Source: JAAYBF01 sp963715445 (lineage in GTDB: Bacteria > Actinomycetota > Thermoleophilia > Solirubrobacterales > Thermoleophilaceae). From it: a stretch of 64,000 nucleotides of DNA. Below, one piece after another: positions 1-8,148 of this stretch. The DNA lies in assembly GCA_963715445.1 (NCBI GenBank), contig OY970240.1:1612001-1676000 (forward strand), in the 5' to 3' direction. A model generated the notes under the pieces. That model ran no database searches and was not told where the DNA came from. It worked only from the letters and a program-made list of their open reading frames with translations. Numbering within the stretch: position 1 is the stretch's first letter; each line of letters starts with the position of its first letter. The translations under genes and the position numbers were made by a program.

Positions 1-33
1 ACCCTCGTCGATCGCGCTGTGCGGGCGGCATGA
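1..33 (+). CDS. 3' end of an upstream gene (only last 10 codons in window)
   Basis: Frame 1 reads TLVDRAVRAA and then TGA at 31-33. This stop overlaps the ATG of the flippase gene at 30-32 as ATGA, the same coupling seen repeatedly in this polysaccharide locus. Too little is present to name the product. The call rests only on the overlap geometry. Confidence 0.4.
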   Translation, partial: TLVDRAVRAA

Positions 34-1583
34 CCGAGGGCGCCGACTTCCGGAGCGCCGAGGAGGATTCGGCCGCGCGCGAGATAGCCAGCAGCGGCTC
101 GGCCGGTTCGAACAGCCTGCTCGCGGCGGCGCTGCTCGGGTCGGGCGCGACTGTGGTCGTCGGGCTTCTCGGAGTCCTCCGCACGAAGGTGCTGGCGGTC
201 GGCCTCGAGCCTGACGGGTTCGGCCTCTACGGTCAGGTCTTCACGCTGCTCGCCGCGCTCAGCGCGGCATCTGGGCTCGGCCTCGGGCTCGGGACGACGC
301 GCGTCGTAGCCGAATGCCGCGCTCGCGGGGACCGAGACGGCCTGAAGACCGCGCTCGAGGTGTCGTTCTCGCTGCCGCTGGCGGTGGCCGCGGTGCTGGC
401 CCTGCTGATCGCCGCGTCGTCCGGCGTCCTCGCCCCGTGGCTGCTCGACGACGATCGCGCGCTGCTGATCGTGTTCGCCGCCCTGACCGTCCCGATCGTC
501 GCGGTACAGGGCCCGCTCGTCCACGCGCTGCAGGGCTTCCGCGACGTCGCCGGCGTCCAGGGCTCCAACATCTTCTTCGGCATCACGCTGACGCTCGCCT
601 CGATCGTCGGGGTGGTGGTGGCGGGCCTCGAGGGAGCGGTGGTCGCTCTGGCGGTCGGGAACCTGGCCTTCGCGGCAGCTCTGAGCTGGAGGCTCCGCGG
701 GCTCGTGCGCCGCACCGGCATCAGGCTTGCGCTGCTCGCCGGCCTGCGCCCCGAGCGCCTGCGCGAGCCGATCGTCCGTGGGATGCTCGGCATCGGCTTC
801 GCCTCGCTCTTCGTCGGCGTCGCGGCGACGGTCGCGGAGCTCGTCGTCAGGACGTTCGTCCTGAAGGGCGACGGCGTCGCCGCGGCGGGGATCTTCCAGG
901 CGCTGCAGCTGATCTCGGTCCAGCTGCTCGGGGTGATCGTCGCCTCCGTTGTCTTCCTGAGCTTCACGGCGATAACCGAGGCCCATACCGCCGGCGATCG
1001 GGAGCGCGTTCGCTCGACGATCGACGACACCCTGCGCCTTGCACTGCTGCTCGTCCTGCCGGTGCTCGTCACGCTCGGGCTGTTTCGAGAGGACGTCATC
1101 GGGATCTTCCTCAGCGCCAAGTTCGGGGAGGCGGCGGACCTCCTTCCGCATCAGCTCGTCGGGGACGCGCTGCGGACGGTGGCATGGGTTCTCGGCGCCG
1201 CGCTCGTCCCGCTCGGCCTCACGCGGATGTGGATGGCGACGACTCTCCTCAGCGTTCTCGCGTACATCGTCGCCGCCGCCATCCTCGTGCCCGCGCACGG
1301 GCTCGACGGGGCGGTCACCGCCTACATCGTCGGTTGGGGGGTCGCCATGGTCCTGACCGCCGGAGTGCTCGCCCGGAGAGGCGTCCTTGCGCTCAGCGCG
1401 CTGACGATTCGCACGCTCCTGTGCTCGGTGGTCGCGGTCGGCCTCCTCGTTACGCCCGAGCCGGACTGGCCGCTCGCCGTGCTCGCCGCCGTGGCCTTCG
1501 CCGGCCTGCTGGCGGCCGTCGGCACCGCTCGGGACGAGCGGACGGCGCTGCTCGCACGCGTTCGCAGGCTGCTCGGGCGCTAG
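30..1583 (+). CDS. Wzx-type polysaccharide/lipid-linked oligosaccharide flippase (MOP superfamily)
   Basis: This 517-residue protein is almost entirely hydrophobic. After a polar N-terminus of about 30 residues it has roughly 12-14 membrane-spanning stretches, beginning near LLAAALLGSGATVVVG. Length and topology fit the MOP/polysaccharide-biosynthesis family, whose members flip undecaprenyl-linked sugars across the inner membrane. It may form an ATGA overlap with an upstream gene and ends 4 nt inside the convergent DUF268 gene. The neighbouring glycosyltransferases support a glycan role. The substrate cannot be read from the sequence, and an ABC exporter for a similar purpose lies 11 kb away. 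Confidence 0.8.
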   Translation: MTEGADFRSAEEDSAAREIASSGSAGSNSLLAAALLGSGATVVVGLLGVLRTKVLAVGLEPDGFGLYGQVFTLLAALSAASGLGLGLGTTRVVAECRARGDRDGLKTALEVSFSLPLAVAAVLALLIAASSGVLAPWLLDDDRALLIVFAALTVPIVAVQGPLVHALQGFRDVAGVQGSNIFFGITLTLASIVGVVVAGLEGAVVALAVGNLAFAAALSWRLRGLVRRTGIRLALLAGLRPERLREPIVRGMLGIGFASLFVGVAATVAELVVRTFVLKGDGVAAAGIFQALQLISVQLLGVIVASVVFLSFTAITEAHTAGDRERVRSTIDDTLRLALLLVLPVLVTLGLFREDVIGIFLSAKFGEAADLLPHQLVGDALRTVAWVLGAALVPLGLTRMWMATTLLSVLAYIVAAAILVPAHGLDGAVTAYIVGWGVAMVLTAGVLARRGVLALSALTIRTLLCSVVAVGLLVTPEPDWPLAVLAAVAFAGLLAAVGTARDERTALLARVRRLLGR

Positions 1584-2335
1584 TCCTTCGGCCGGACGAA
1601 GTGGAACAGCCCGCAGGCGTAGCTCTCGCCGGCGAGCTCGTCGAGCTCGCGGTGCCGGCGGAAGCGACCCTGGTCGTCGACGCCGGCGAACTCGACCAGA
1701 TCGAGCTCGGGGAACATCGCGACGACGTCCTCGGGCGCATGGATGCGATGGGCGTTGAAGCAGGTGCGAGGACGCCCGACGGGTCCGGAGAACAGCAGCT
1801 GGCCCTCCGGCGCGAGGACCCGCTGGAGCTCCGCCGCGGCCTTGCGCGTGCCAGCCGGGTCGAGCGGATCTCCGTAGCGGCCGAGCCCGATGTGCTCGGC
1901 GACGTGCAGGCACGACAGGGAGGGCAGCGAGCGGTCCTCGAAGGGCATGTCGAGGATGCTGCCGGCGACCGACGTCAGGCCCTCGATGTCCACCTCGAGC
2001 GGCCGGATGTCGACGAACGTGACGGCGGTGATCGCGGTGAGGAAGCCGACGTAGTCGACCCGCGAGCCGACGTCGACGTGTCGCGGCGGGCTGAGGTCCG
2101 CGACCCGTCGCGCCGCCCACACGTCCTGGTGGAAGTAGTGGCTGTCGATCGCCGATGTGGCAGTCCGATCGTGGATCTGCGGATAGGCGTCGGCGAGGCT
2201 CACCTCCTCGTCCGGCGCCAGCTCGCGGTAGCGGCGCAGATCGGCGAAGAAGCGCCGGTAGCCACTCGGTGCTGTGGCCAGGCGGTCGACGTCCAGGAGG
2301 GGGGTCACGAATCGCTTGAGGCCCAGCTCACGCAC
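1580..2335 (-). CDS. DUF268 family protein, SAM-methyltransferase-like
   Basis: A 251-residue protein with the hallmark DUF268 pattern: a nucleotide-binding-like segment HVDVGSRVDYVGFLTAI near residue 87, a following DIRPL, and HVAEHIGLGRYGDPLDPAG near residue 144. The arrangement resembles class I methyltransferases (glycine-rich loop, then an acidic residue after strand 2), but the activity of DUF268 proteins is not established to my knowledge. They commonly sit in polysaccharide clusters, as here. The ATG at 2335 is divergent from the FkbM gene with only 40 nt between the two starts, so the promoters must overlap. Confidence 0.75.
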   Translation of the reverse strand: MRELGLKRFVTPLLDVDRLATAPSGYRRFFADLRRYRELAPDEEVSLADAYPQIHDRTATSAIDSHYFHQDVWAARRVADLSPPRHVDVGSRVDYVGFLTAITAVTFVDIRPLEVDIEGLTSVAGSILDMPFEDRSLPSLSCLHVAEHIGLGRYGDPLDPAGTRKAAAELQRVLAPEGQLLFSGPVGRPRTCFNAHRIHAPEDVVAMFPELDLVEFAGVDDQGRFRRHRELDELAGESYACGLFHFVRPKD

Positions 2336-2375
2336 GGCGCCAGCCTAATCGAGGAGTCTTCGTCCCAACCCGCTG

Positions 2376-3134
2376 ATGGATACTCTCGCCCCCGTGGCCA
2401 GCGCGAGAGGACTGATCGGGGCTGTGCGCCTCAAGCTCGCCGCGCGGAGGCAGTCTCGGCGGATGGAGGCGCTCTACTCCCACTTCCTCCGGCCCGGAGA
2501 CCTCTGCTTCGACATTGGAGCGAACGTCGGCGATCGCGTGGCGGTGATGCGATCTGTCGGCGCGAGGGTGGTCGCGGTGGAGCCCCAGCCGGGCTGCGTC
2601 ATGACGCTCCGCGAGAGGTTCTCGGGCGATCCTGAGGTGACCATCCTGCCGGTTGGATTGGCCGAGGAGGAGGGCAGCCGCGAGCTGCAGATCTCGAATG
2701 CGAGCACCTTGTCGTCGATGTCCTCCGGTTGGATTGACTCGATGCGCTCGAGCGGCCGCTTCTCCGAGTTCTCGTGGGAGGACGTCGTCGAGGTTCCCGT
2801 GACGACGCTCGAGTCGGCGATCGCCGAGCACGGTCGCCCACGCTTCTGCAAGATCGACGTCGAGGGCTACGAGGCGCACGTGCTGGGTGGGCTCCAAAGC
2901 CCGATCGAGGCGCTCTCGTTCGAGTACGCGCACGAGGCGAGGGAGAACGCCTTCGCCTGCATGGCCCGGCTGGATGAGCTCGCCGACTACGAGTTCTGCT
3001 TCTCGCCCGGGGAGAGCATGGACTTGGGCCGCGGCTGGCATCGGCGTGGGGAGCAGCAGCGCATGCTCGAAGGGCTGTCCGACCCGTTGGCCTGGGGCGA
3101 TGTGTACGCCCGCGTCGTTCCGGCGTCGAGCTGA
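2376..3134 (+). CDS. FkbM family methyltransferase
   Basis: A 252-residue protein whose SAM-binding motif I, CFDIGANVGD, lies near residue 47, followed by the acidic end of strand 2 in VVAVEPQPG. The family signature KIDVEGYEAHVL is near residue 159. FkbM-type enzymes O-methylate sugars or polyketides, and in glycan loci they usually modify a sugar hydroxyl. The ATG at 2376 gives the N-terminus; a GTG at 2393 would lie in another frame. It is divergent from the DUF268 gene and convergent with the CgeB-like glycosyltransferase. The exact acceptor is unknown. Confidence 0.82.
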   Translation: MDTLAPVASARGLIGAVRLKLAARRQSRRMEALYSHFLRPGDLCFDIGANVGDRVAVMRSVGARVVAVEPQPGCVMTLRERFSGDPEVTILPVGLAEEEGSRELQISNASTLSSMSSGWIDSMRSSGRFSEFSWEDVVEVPVTTLESAIAEHGRPRFCKIDVEGYEAHVLGGLQSPIEALSFEYAHEARENAFACMARLDELADYEFCFSPGESMDLGRGWHRRGEQQRMLEGLSDPLAWGDVYARVVPASS

Positions 3135-3189
3135 GGCTCGGCGGTGGCGTAGCGTCTGCGGCACTCGCTCGGATGCTGTCGATGCGGAT

Positions 3190-4203
3190 TCAGGCCAGGC
3201 CGGCGGCGGCGAAGATCGTCGCGAAGCGGTGGTCGTAGGTGTGCTCGGCGAGCGCTCGTCGATAGCCGGCCTCCGCAACGGCTGAGCGCTGTGCTGGGTT
3301 GCGGAGCCAGTGGTCGACCTGTTCGATGAGGTCGTTCGTGTCGGTGAAGACGCCGATCTCGCGGCCTGGGACGAAGTACTCCTCCAGGTGGGGGACAGCC
3401 TCCGTGAGCAGGAAGCCTCCGCTACCGGGCACCTCGAAGGTGCGGCCCTTGATCTGGCTCGGGCGGGGCTTGGCCTGGCGGGCGTCGTCCCAGCGGCCGC
3501 GCGCGAGCGCCCCGAGGCGAAATCGCAGCGTGCGTGGCGGAGTCGAGGAGTTGGAGAGGTTGAGGTTGATCGTGCTGGCCCCGAAGATGTGGACCATCTC
3601 GGCGTGGTCGATGCGCCCGCCCGGCCACCCCTCGCCCCAGCACTGAACGTCGTGACCTGCCTGCTGCAGGCGTGCGATCACCTCGCGGCGGTCGCCGTGG
3701 GGCAGGCCCACGAACGTCACCTCGTGCTCGATCGCCTCCGCGGTCTTCGCATAGGCGTAGCGGTTCACGCCCCACTGGCTCAGCAACACGTTCTCGACGC
3801 CCGCCGCCGCGTACTTCGGCAGCGCGTCACGGTCGGTGGTGATCGACCAGTCGAAAGCTGGGGCGTAGCGGCGGGTGAAGCCGTCGAAGCGCCAGTGGTC
3901 GTCGGCGAACCAGTTCATCGTCGGGCAGCGCCCCGCCGCGCCGACTGCGCGGACCGTCGCGGGCGGGATCTCGTCCTCGAAGAGGAAGAAGAACGCGAGG
4001 TCGGGCTCGACCTCGGCGGCGAGCGTCACCAGCTCGCGCTCCATCTGCTCCCGTCCGACGGCCTCGAGCCGGGCGCGGAAGTCGAACGGGTGGACCTCGT
4101 GGCCCATGCCCTCGAAGGCGCTGCGGAAATTCATCTCCTCAAAGCTGGGCCCGAGCTCCGGACGCCCATACTCATGGGCCATCGCGACATAGATGATCCT
4201 CAT
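3190..4203 (-). CDS. CgeB/DUF3880-like glycosyltransferase (GT-B fold)
   Basis: I choose the ATG at 4203, giving 337 residues that begin MRIIYVAMAHEYGRPELGPS. The ATG overlaps the stop of the upstream GT2 gene as ATGA. A frame open further upstream is only the shadow of that gene. The N-terminal half resembles DUF3880 (FADDHW, WSITTDRDALPKYAAAG). The C-terminal half resembles a group 1 glycosyltransferase (STINLNLSNSS, then FEVPGSGGFLLTE near residue 250), as in spore-maturation protein CgeB relatives. It would transfer a sugar from an activated donor. It is the last gene of the minus-strand operon. Confidence 0.78.
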   Translation of the reverse strand: MRIIYVAMAHEYGRPELGPSFEEMNFRSAFEGMGHEVHPFDFRARLEAVGREQMERELVTLAAEVEPDLAFFFLFEDEIPPATVRAVGAAGRCPTMNWFADDHWRFDGFTRRYAPAFDWSITTDRDALPKYAAAGVENVLLSQWGVNRYAYAKTAEAIEHEVTFVGLPHGDRREVIARLQQAGHDVQCWGEGWPGGRIDHAEMVHIFGASTINLNLSNSSTPPRTLRFRLGALARGRWDDARQAKPRPSQIKGRTFEVPGSGGFLLTEAVPHLEEYFVPGREIGVFTDTNDLIEQVDHWLRNPAQRSAVAEAGYRRALAEHTYDHRFATIFAAAGLA

Positions 4204-5156
4204 CGTGCGCGCGCCTCGGACGCCCGTCGGCGCGCCGCCATATGCCGCAGCGGACCGGCGACGCCGGGAACCGACAGCAGGAGCGCCCACCCGAGCGCGG
4301 CGGGGTGGGGCGTCTTGGCGAGCGAGGCTCGGTAGGCCGCGCGCGCCTCGTCGACCTCGCCGAGGCCGAGGCGGGAGCGGCCGATCGTCCGCAGGTCGTG
4401 GGCGAGCGTACGGCGCGCGAGCCGCTCGTCGCCCAGATCCGGCGCATAGAGCTCGTGGATCTGGAGGTTCATCTCCCACATCGACACGGCCTGCGCCGAC
4501 AGGTTGCCCCCGTGCTGGCGCAGGCGCACGAGCAGTCGGGGATCGTGGAAGAACGACGCCCCGTGCTTGAGCGCGCGCATCCAGAACTCGTAGTCCTCGC
4601 AGGCGAGGTCCTCGCGGAAGCCGCCGAGCCGATCGAACAGCTCGCGTCGCACCACCGCGGTCGGCGCCGGGACGAGATCGGCGCGGTACATCTCGGGAAA
4701 GAAGGCGCTCGGATCGAGGATCCCGGCGGTCTCCGGCCCCGCGCAGTCGCGCTCCTCGAGCCCGAAGTAGCGTGCCCCACCGAACGTGACGTCGACTTCC
4801 GGGTGGGCTCCGAGCACCTCGAGCTGGAGCTCCAGCTTGCGCGGCTCCCAGAGATCGTCGGCCGGGCACATCGCCACGTAGCTGCCACTGGACTCGCGGA
4901 ACGCCCGGTTGTAGGCCGCCGCCACACCCCCGTTGCGCTGGCGCACGACCCGCACCGGCGCTCCGAATCCCTCCGCGATCTCAGCCGTCGCGTCTGTCGA
5001 GCCGTCGTCGACGACGATCACCTCATCGGGCGGCGACGTCTGCGCAAGCACGCTCTCGAGCGTCTCGCCGATCCAGCGCTCCGCTTGGTAGGCCGGGATG
5101 GCGACGCTGATGGTCGGAGTGCTCAGCGGCCTCGGGTCTCCGGTGGCGTCAGACAC
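4200..5156 (-). CDS. Family 2 glycosyltransferase
   Basis: A 318-residue GT-A enzyme. The N-terminus ISVAIPAYQAERWIGETLES and VIVVDDGSTDAT are the classic GT2 nucleotide-binding strands, and the metal-binding region is CPADDLWEP near residue 96. A second half, ACEDYEFWMRAL, carries the ED pair typical of the acceptor side. The start is GTG at 5156, overlapping the preceding GT-C gene by 8 nt. The stop overlaps the next gene as ATGA, so translation is probably coupled. Donor and acceptor sugars are not predictable. Confidence 0.88.
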   Translation of the reverse strand: MSDATGDPRPLSTPTISVAIPAYQAERWIGETLESVLAQTSPPDEVIVVDDGSTDATAEIAEGFGAPVRVVRQRNGGVAAAYNRAFRESSGSYVAMCPADDLWEPRKLELQLEVLGAHPEVDVTFGGARYFGLEERDCAGPETAGILDPSAFFPEMYRADLVPAPTAVVRRELFDRLGGFREDLACEDYEFWMRALKHGASFFHDPRLLVRLRQHGGNLSAQAVSMWEMNLQIHELYAPDLGDERLARRTLAHDLRTIGRSRLGLGEVDEARAAYRASLAKTPHPAALGWALLLSVPGVAGPLRHMAARRRASEARAR

Positions 5157-7071
5157 AGCCGGCCTCTACGTCTGCCTTGTCGAAGACGTAGCTCGAGGGC
5201 GATGGCTGCGAGGCGTCGATGGCGGCCGGTGGAGCCGGCACCTCTGTCGACGTGTCGACCATGAGGACGCCCGCAACCCCCTCCCGCTCAATGCGCTCGC
5301 GCAGCCAGGCGCACAGGGCGCGATCGTCGTCTCGCGGCAGTTCGTTCGGGTTGACGCGCACGACTCTTCGCGACAGGTCGGCGCCGAAGTACGGGTAGTC
5401 CCAGGAGTCCTCGCCGCCGAGGAACATCAGCGGTTGGTCGGATCCAAAGCGGGATTCGACATTGCGGATCAGAGGATCCTCCTCTGGGCGAAGCACCGTC
5501 ATCTGAGCTGTTCGATCGCGCTCGAAGAAGAACGGCTGGCCGCGCTCGGGAAGAAGCAGGTGAGTCTGGGATAGGAGCAGGCAGGAGGCCAGCGAGGCCA
5601 GCATCAGCACGGACGTCGCACCCAGCGCCGCGCTGCGTCGTGCAACCAGTGCCAGCAGCGGTGCCGCCAGCGCCATTGCCGGGATGAGGATGCGGCCATT
5701 GAAGGGCGTGGCCTTGATCGTCACCGCGATGGCGAGCGCCAGCGAGATCGCTGCCGCCGCTTGAGCCCGGCGCTCGAGTGGAGTGCGCGGCCAGATCAGC
5801 ACGAGGAGGGTCAGGGGCCAGAGCACCAGCCAACCGACCAGTCCGGCTGCGATGACGTCCTCGTCCAGGCCCGTGCCGAGCCGCATTACCGAGACCGGGT
5901 CGCCCGTGGGCAGCACCACGCGCGCGACCGTGTGGTCGAAGATGCGGTCCGCCACGGAGATCGTCACGCCCGGTGAGTCGGCGAAGTTCCAGAGAACGCG
6001 CGCGGCGTTGCCGGAAAGCCCGAACTGCTCTCGGCCCACCAGCTCGGTCTGATGGCCGAAGGGACTGCCGGTCTCGACGAGGTTCTGCGTGTACTGAAAT
6101 GACCCGAACAGGACAAAGCCGACGGCGACGGCACCTGCCGCGGTCGTCACCGTGCGCTTCGAAGGGCGTGACCGCCAGGCTGCGGCGCCCGCGATGATCG
6201 CGAGTGCGGGCAGGGCCATCAGCACAGCGCCCTTGGTGCCGAGCCCGAGTCCGAGCGATGCCCCCGCCAACGCGAGCATGCCCCGTTGGCCGTCGCGCAT
6301 GCCGCGCGCGGCGAAGAGAGCGGTCGCGACGACGCATGCCGCGGTGACGAGGTCGTTCTGGGTGGTTACCGACTGGAGCACGGACCCGGGAAGCACCGCG
6401 AAGAGCGCCCCCGCCGCCGCAGCCTCCGCGCGCGTGAAGTTGAGGAACCGCGCGAGACCCGCGATCGCGGCGACGCAGGTCACGAGGGCCAGCCACTGCA
6501 CGAGCTCGACGAAGCGGTCGCCACCCGACAGCGCCATCGTCCAGGCGGTGGCAAGCTCGGCATTCGGTAGCGAGTCGAGCTGCCGCAGACTGCCCCCTTC
6601 GAAGCGCAGCGCGCTGCCCTCCTGGAGCCAGTAGGCGGCTCGTGACAGGTGGTAGGTCATTGAGTCCCAGTTCGTCGGTGCGGCAACGAGCCCGACCACG
6701 AGCTGTATCGCCATCGAGGCGACGGCGATGGCGCAGAGGCCTGCGATCAGCGGGTGGTCGCGCGCGCCGGCGAAGGCGCTGGCGCCCATCGTCCGCGGGC
6801 TGGGTCCCGTCCAGACCCGTGGCCGACCGGTCTTGAGCCAAGCAAGCGCGGCGACGGCGAGCAGCAGGGTCTGCGCCACGAGCAGGCCGGCCCGATCCAG
6901 CGCTCCCACCAACGACACCGCTTCCGCCGCGAGCACGACGGCTCCGTAGGCGGCGATGCCGAGGGCGGTCAGCGTGGCCGGAAGGCCGCGGGGCGCGGTG
7001 ATCGCGACGACCAGCGCCGCTGTCGCGGTCAGGATGGCTGCGCCGGCTACGAGCGCAAGGAGGTCCGGCAT
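5149..7071 (-). CDS. Polytopic GT-C / PMT-like (GT39-type) membrane glycosyltransferase
   Basis: A 640-residue protein with about a dozen hydrophobic segments and a soluble C-terminal tail of roughly 130 residues. The first large external loop contains TNWDSMTYHLSRAAYWLQEG near residue 133. That acidic residue followed by YH is the pattern of GT-C enzymes, which use polyprenyl-phosphate sugars. This suggests it adds a sugar to the nascent glycan or to protein on the outer face of the membrane. The ATG at 7071 follows gmd after 49 nt. The stop lies 8 nt inside the next gene. Family placement is by pattern only. Confidence 0.7.
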   Translation of the reverse strand: MPDLLALVAGAAILTATAALVVAITAPRGLPATLTALGIAAYGAVVLAAEAVSLVGALDRAGLLVAQTLLLAVAALAWLKTGRPRVWTGPSPRTMGASAFAGARDHPLIAGLCAIAVASMAIQLVVGLVAAPTNWDSMTYHLSRAAYWLQEGSALRFEGGSLRQLDSLPNAELATAWTMALSGGDRFVELVQWLALVTCVAAIAGLARFLNFTRAEAAAAGALFAVLPGSVLQSVTTQNDLVTAACVVATALFAARGMRDGQRGMLALAGASLGLGLGTKGAVLMALPALAIIAGAAAWRSRPSKRTVTTAAGAVAVGFVLFGSFQYTQNLVETGSPFGHQTELVGREQFGLSGNAARVLWNFADSPGVTISVADRIFDHTVARVVLPTGDPVSVMRLGTGLDEDVIAAGLVGWLVLWPLTLLVLIWPRTPLERRAQAAAAISLALAIAVTIKATPFNGRILIPAMALAAPLLALVARRSAALGATSVLMLASLASCLLLSQTHLLLPERGQPFFFERDRTAQMTVLRPEEDPLIRNVESRFGSDQPLMFLGGEDSWDYPYFGADLSRRVVRVNPNELPRDDDRALCAWLRERIEREGVAGVLMVDTSTEVPAPPAAIDASQPSPSSYVFDKADVEAGCV

Positions 7072-7120
7072 GGCGGGGCGATGATAGTGACGCGGGGGGC
7101 CGCCGCCGCGGCCGTCGGAG

Positions 7121-8125
7121 CTAGCCGGCCTGTTTCTGCGGCACTCCGCTGGCGAGCAGCTCCAGATCGGCGTCCACCATCAGCCGCACCAGCTCCTCGA
7201 AGCTCGTGCGCGGCTCCCAGCCGAGCTTCGCCTTCGCCTTCGACGCGTCTCCGATCAGGTGCTCGACCTCGGCGGGACGGAAGAACTTGGGATCGATCTC
7301 GACGTGGTCGGCGACCTCGAGGCCGGCATGCGCGAACGCCAGATCGACCAGCTCCTGGACGCTGTGGGTCTCGCCGGTCGAGATGACGAAGTCGTCGGGC
7401 TCGTCCTGCTGGAGCATCAGCCACATCGCCTCGACGTAGTCCTTCGCGTAGCCCCAGTCGCGCTCCGCGTCGAGATTGCCGAGCGCGAGCTTGTCCTGCA
7501 GCCCGAGCTTGATCGCCGCGACGCCGTGGGTGACCTTGCGCGTGACGAACTCCAGCCCTCGGCGGGGGCTCTCATGGTTGAAGAGGATCCCCGAGCAGGC
7601 GTGCAGGTCGTAGCTCTCGCGGTAGTTGACCGTGATGAAGTGGCCGTAGACCTTCGCGACGCCGTAGGGGCTGCGCGGGTAGAACGGCGTGGTCTCCGTC
7701 TGCGGCACCTCCAAGACCTGGCCGAACATCTCCGAGGAAGACGCCTGGTAGAAGCGCGCCTCGGGCGCGGCTTCACGCATCGCCTCGAGCATGCGCGTAG
7801 CGCCGACACCGCTGAACTCGGCCGTCAGCACCGGCTGGTTCCAAGAGGCGGCTACGAAGGACATCGCCGCCAGGTTGTAGATCTCGTCCGGTTGGCAGGC
7901 GCGCATCACGTCGACCAGCGAACGCTGGTCGAGCAGGTCGCCGGTGTGAAGCGTGATGTCGTCTCTGCAACCGTGCAGCCGCTGGAAGGTCTCGGTGGAT
8001 GAGCGCCGGACCATCCCGTGGACCTCGTAGCCCTTCTCGAGCAGGAGCTCTGCGAGGTAGCTCCCGTCTTGACCGGTGATTCCCGTGATCAGCGCGCGGC
8101 GCTTTGAAGAGTGTTGTCCAGACAT
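7121..8125 (-). CDS. gmd: GDP-mannose 4,6-dehydratase
   Basis: A 334-residue extended SDR that converts GDP-D-mannose to GDP-4-keto-6-deoxymannose, the precursor of GDP-fucose, GDP-rhamnose and related sugars. The NADP loop TGITGQDGSYLAELLLEKGY lies near residue 15. RRSST, the catalytic SSSEMFG and the YxxxK pair in SPYGVAKVYGH are all present, as is NHESPRRG typical of Gmd. Length is normal. It lies inside the glycan operon, 23 nt after the DUF2142 gene. No GDP-fucose synthase or RMD reductase is visible in the window, so the final sugar is unresolved. Confidence 0.95.
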   Translation of the reverse strand: MSGQHSSKRRALITGITGQDGSYLAELLLEKGYEVHGMVRRSSTETFQRLHGCRDDITLHTGDLLDQRSLVDVMRACQPDEIYNLAAMSFVAASWNQPVLTAEFSGVGATRMLEAMREAAPEARFYQASSSEMFGQVLEVPQTETTPFYPRSPYGVAKVYGHFITVNYRESYDLHACSGILFNHESPRRGLEFVTRKVTHGVAAIKLGLQDKLALGNLDAERDWGYAKDYVEAMWLMLQQDEPDDFVISTGETHSVQELVDLAFAHAGLEVADHVEIDPKFFRPAEVEHLIGDASKAKAKLGWEPRTSFEELVRLMVDADLELLASGVPQKQAG

Positions 8126-8148
8126 GACGGCGGAGACTAACGATGCGC

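Noticed and set aside
314..2635. Long plus-strand frame of 773 codons across the flippase and DUF268 genes
   Set aside because: It is Arg/Ala/Pro-rich, crosses two well-supported genes on opposite strands, and has no motifs; it is a GC-bias shadow.
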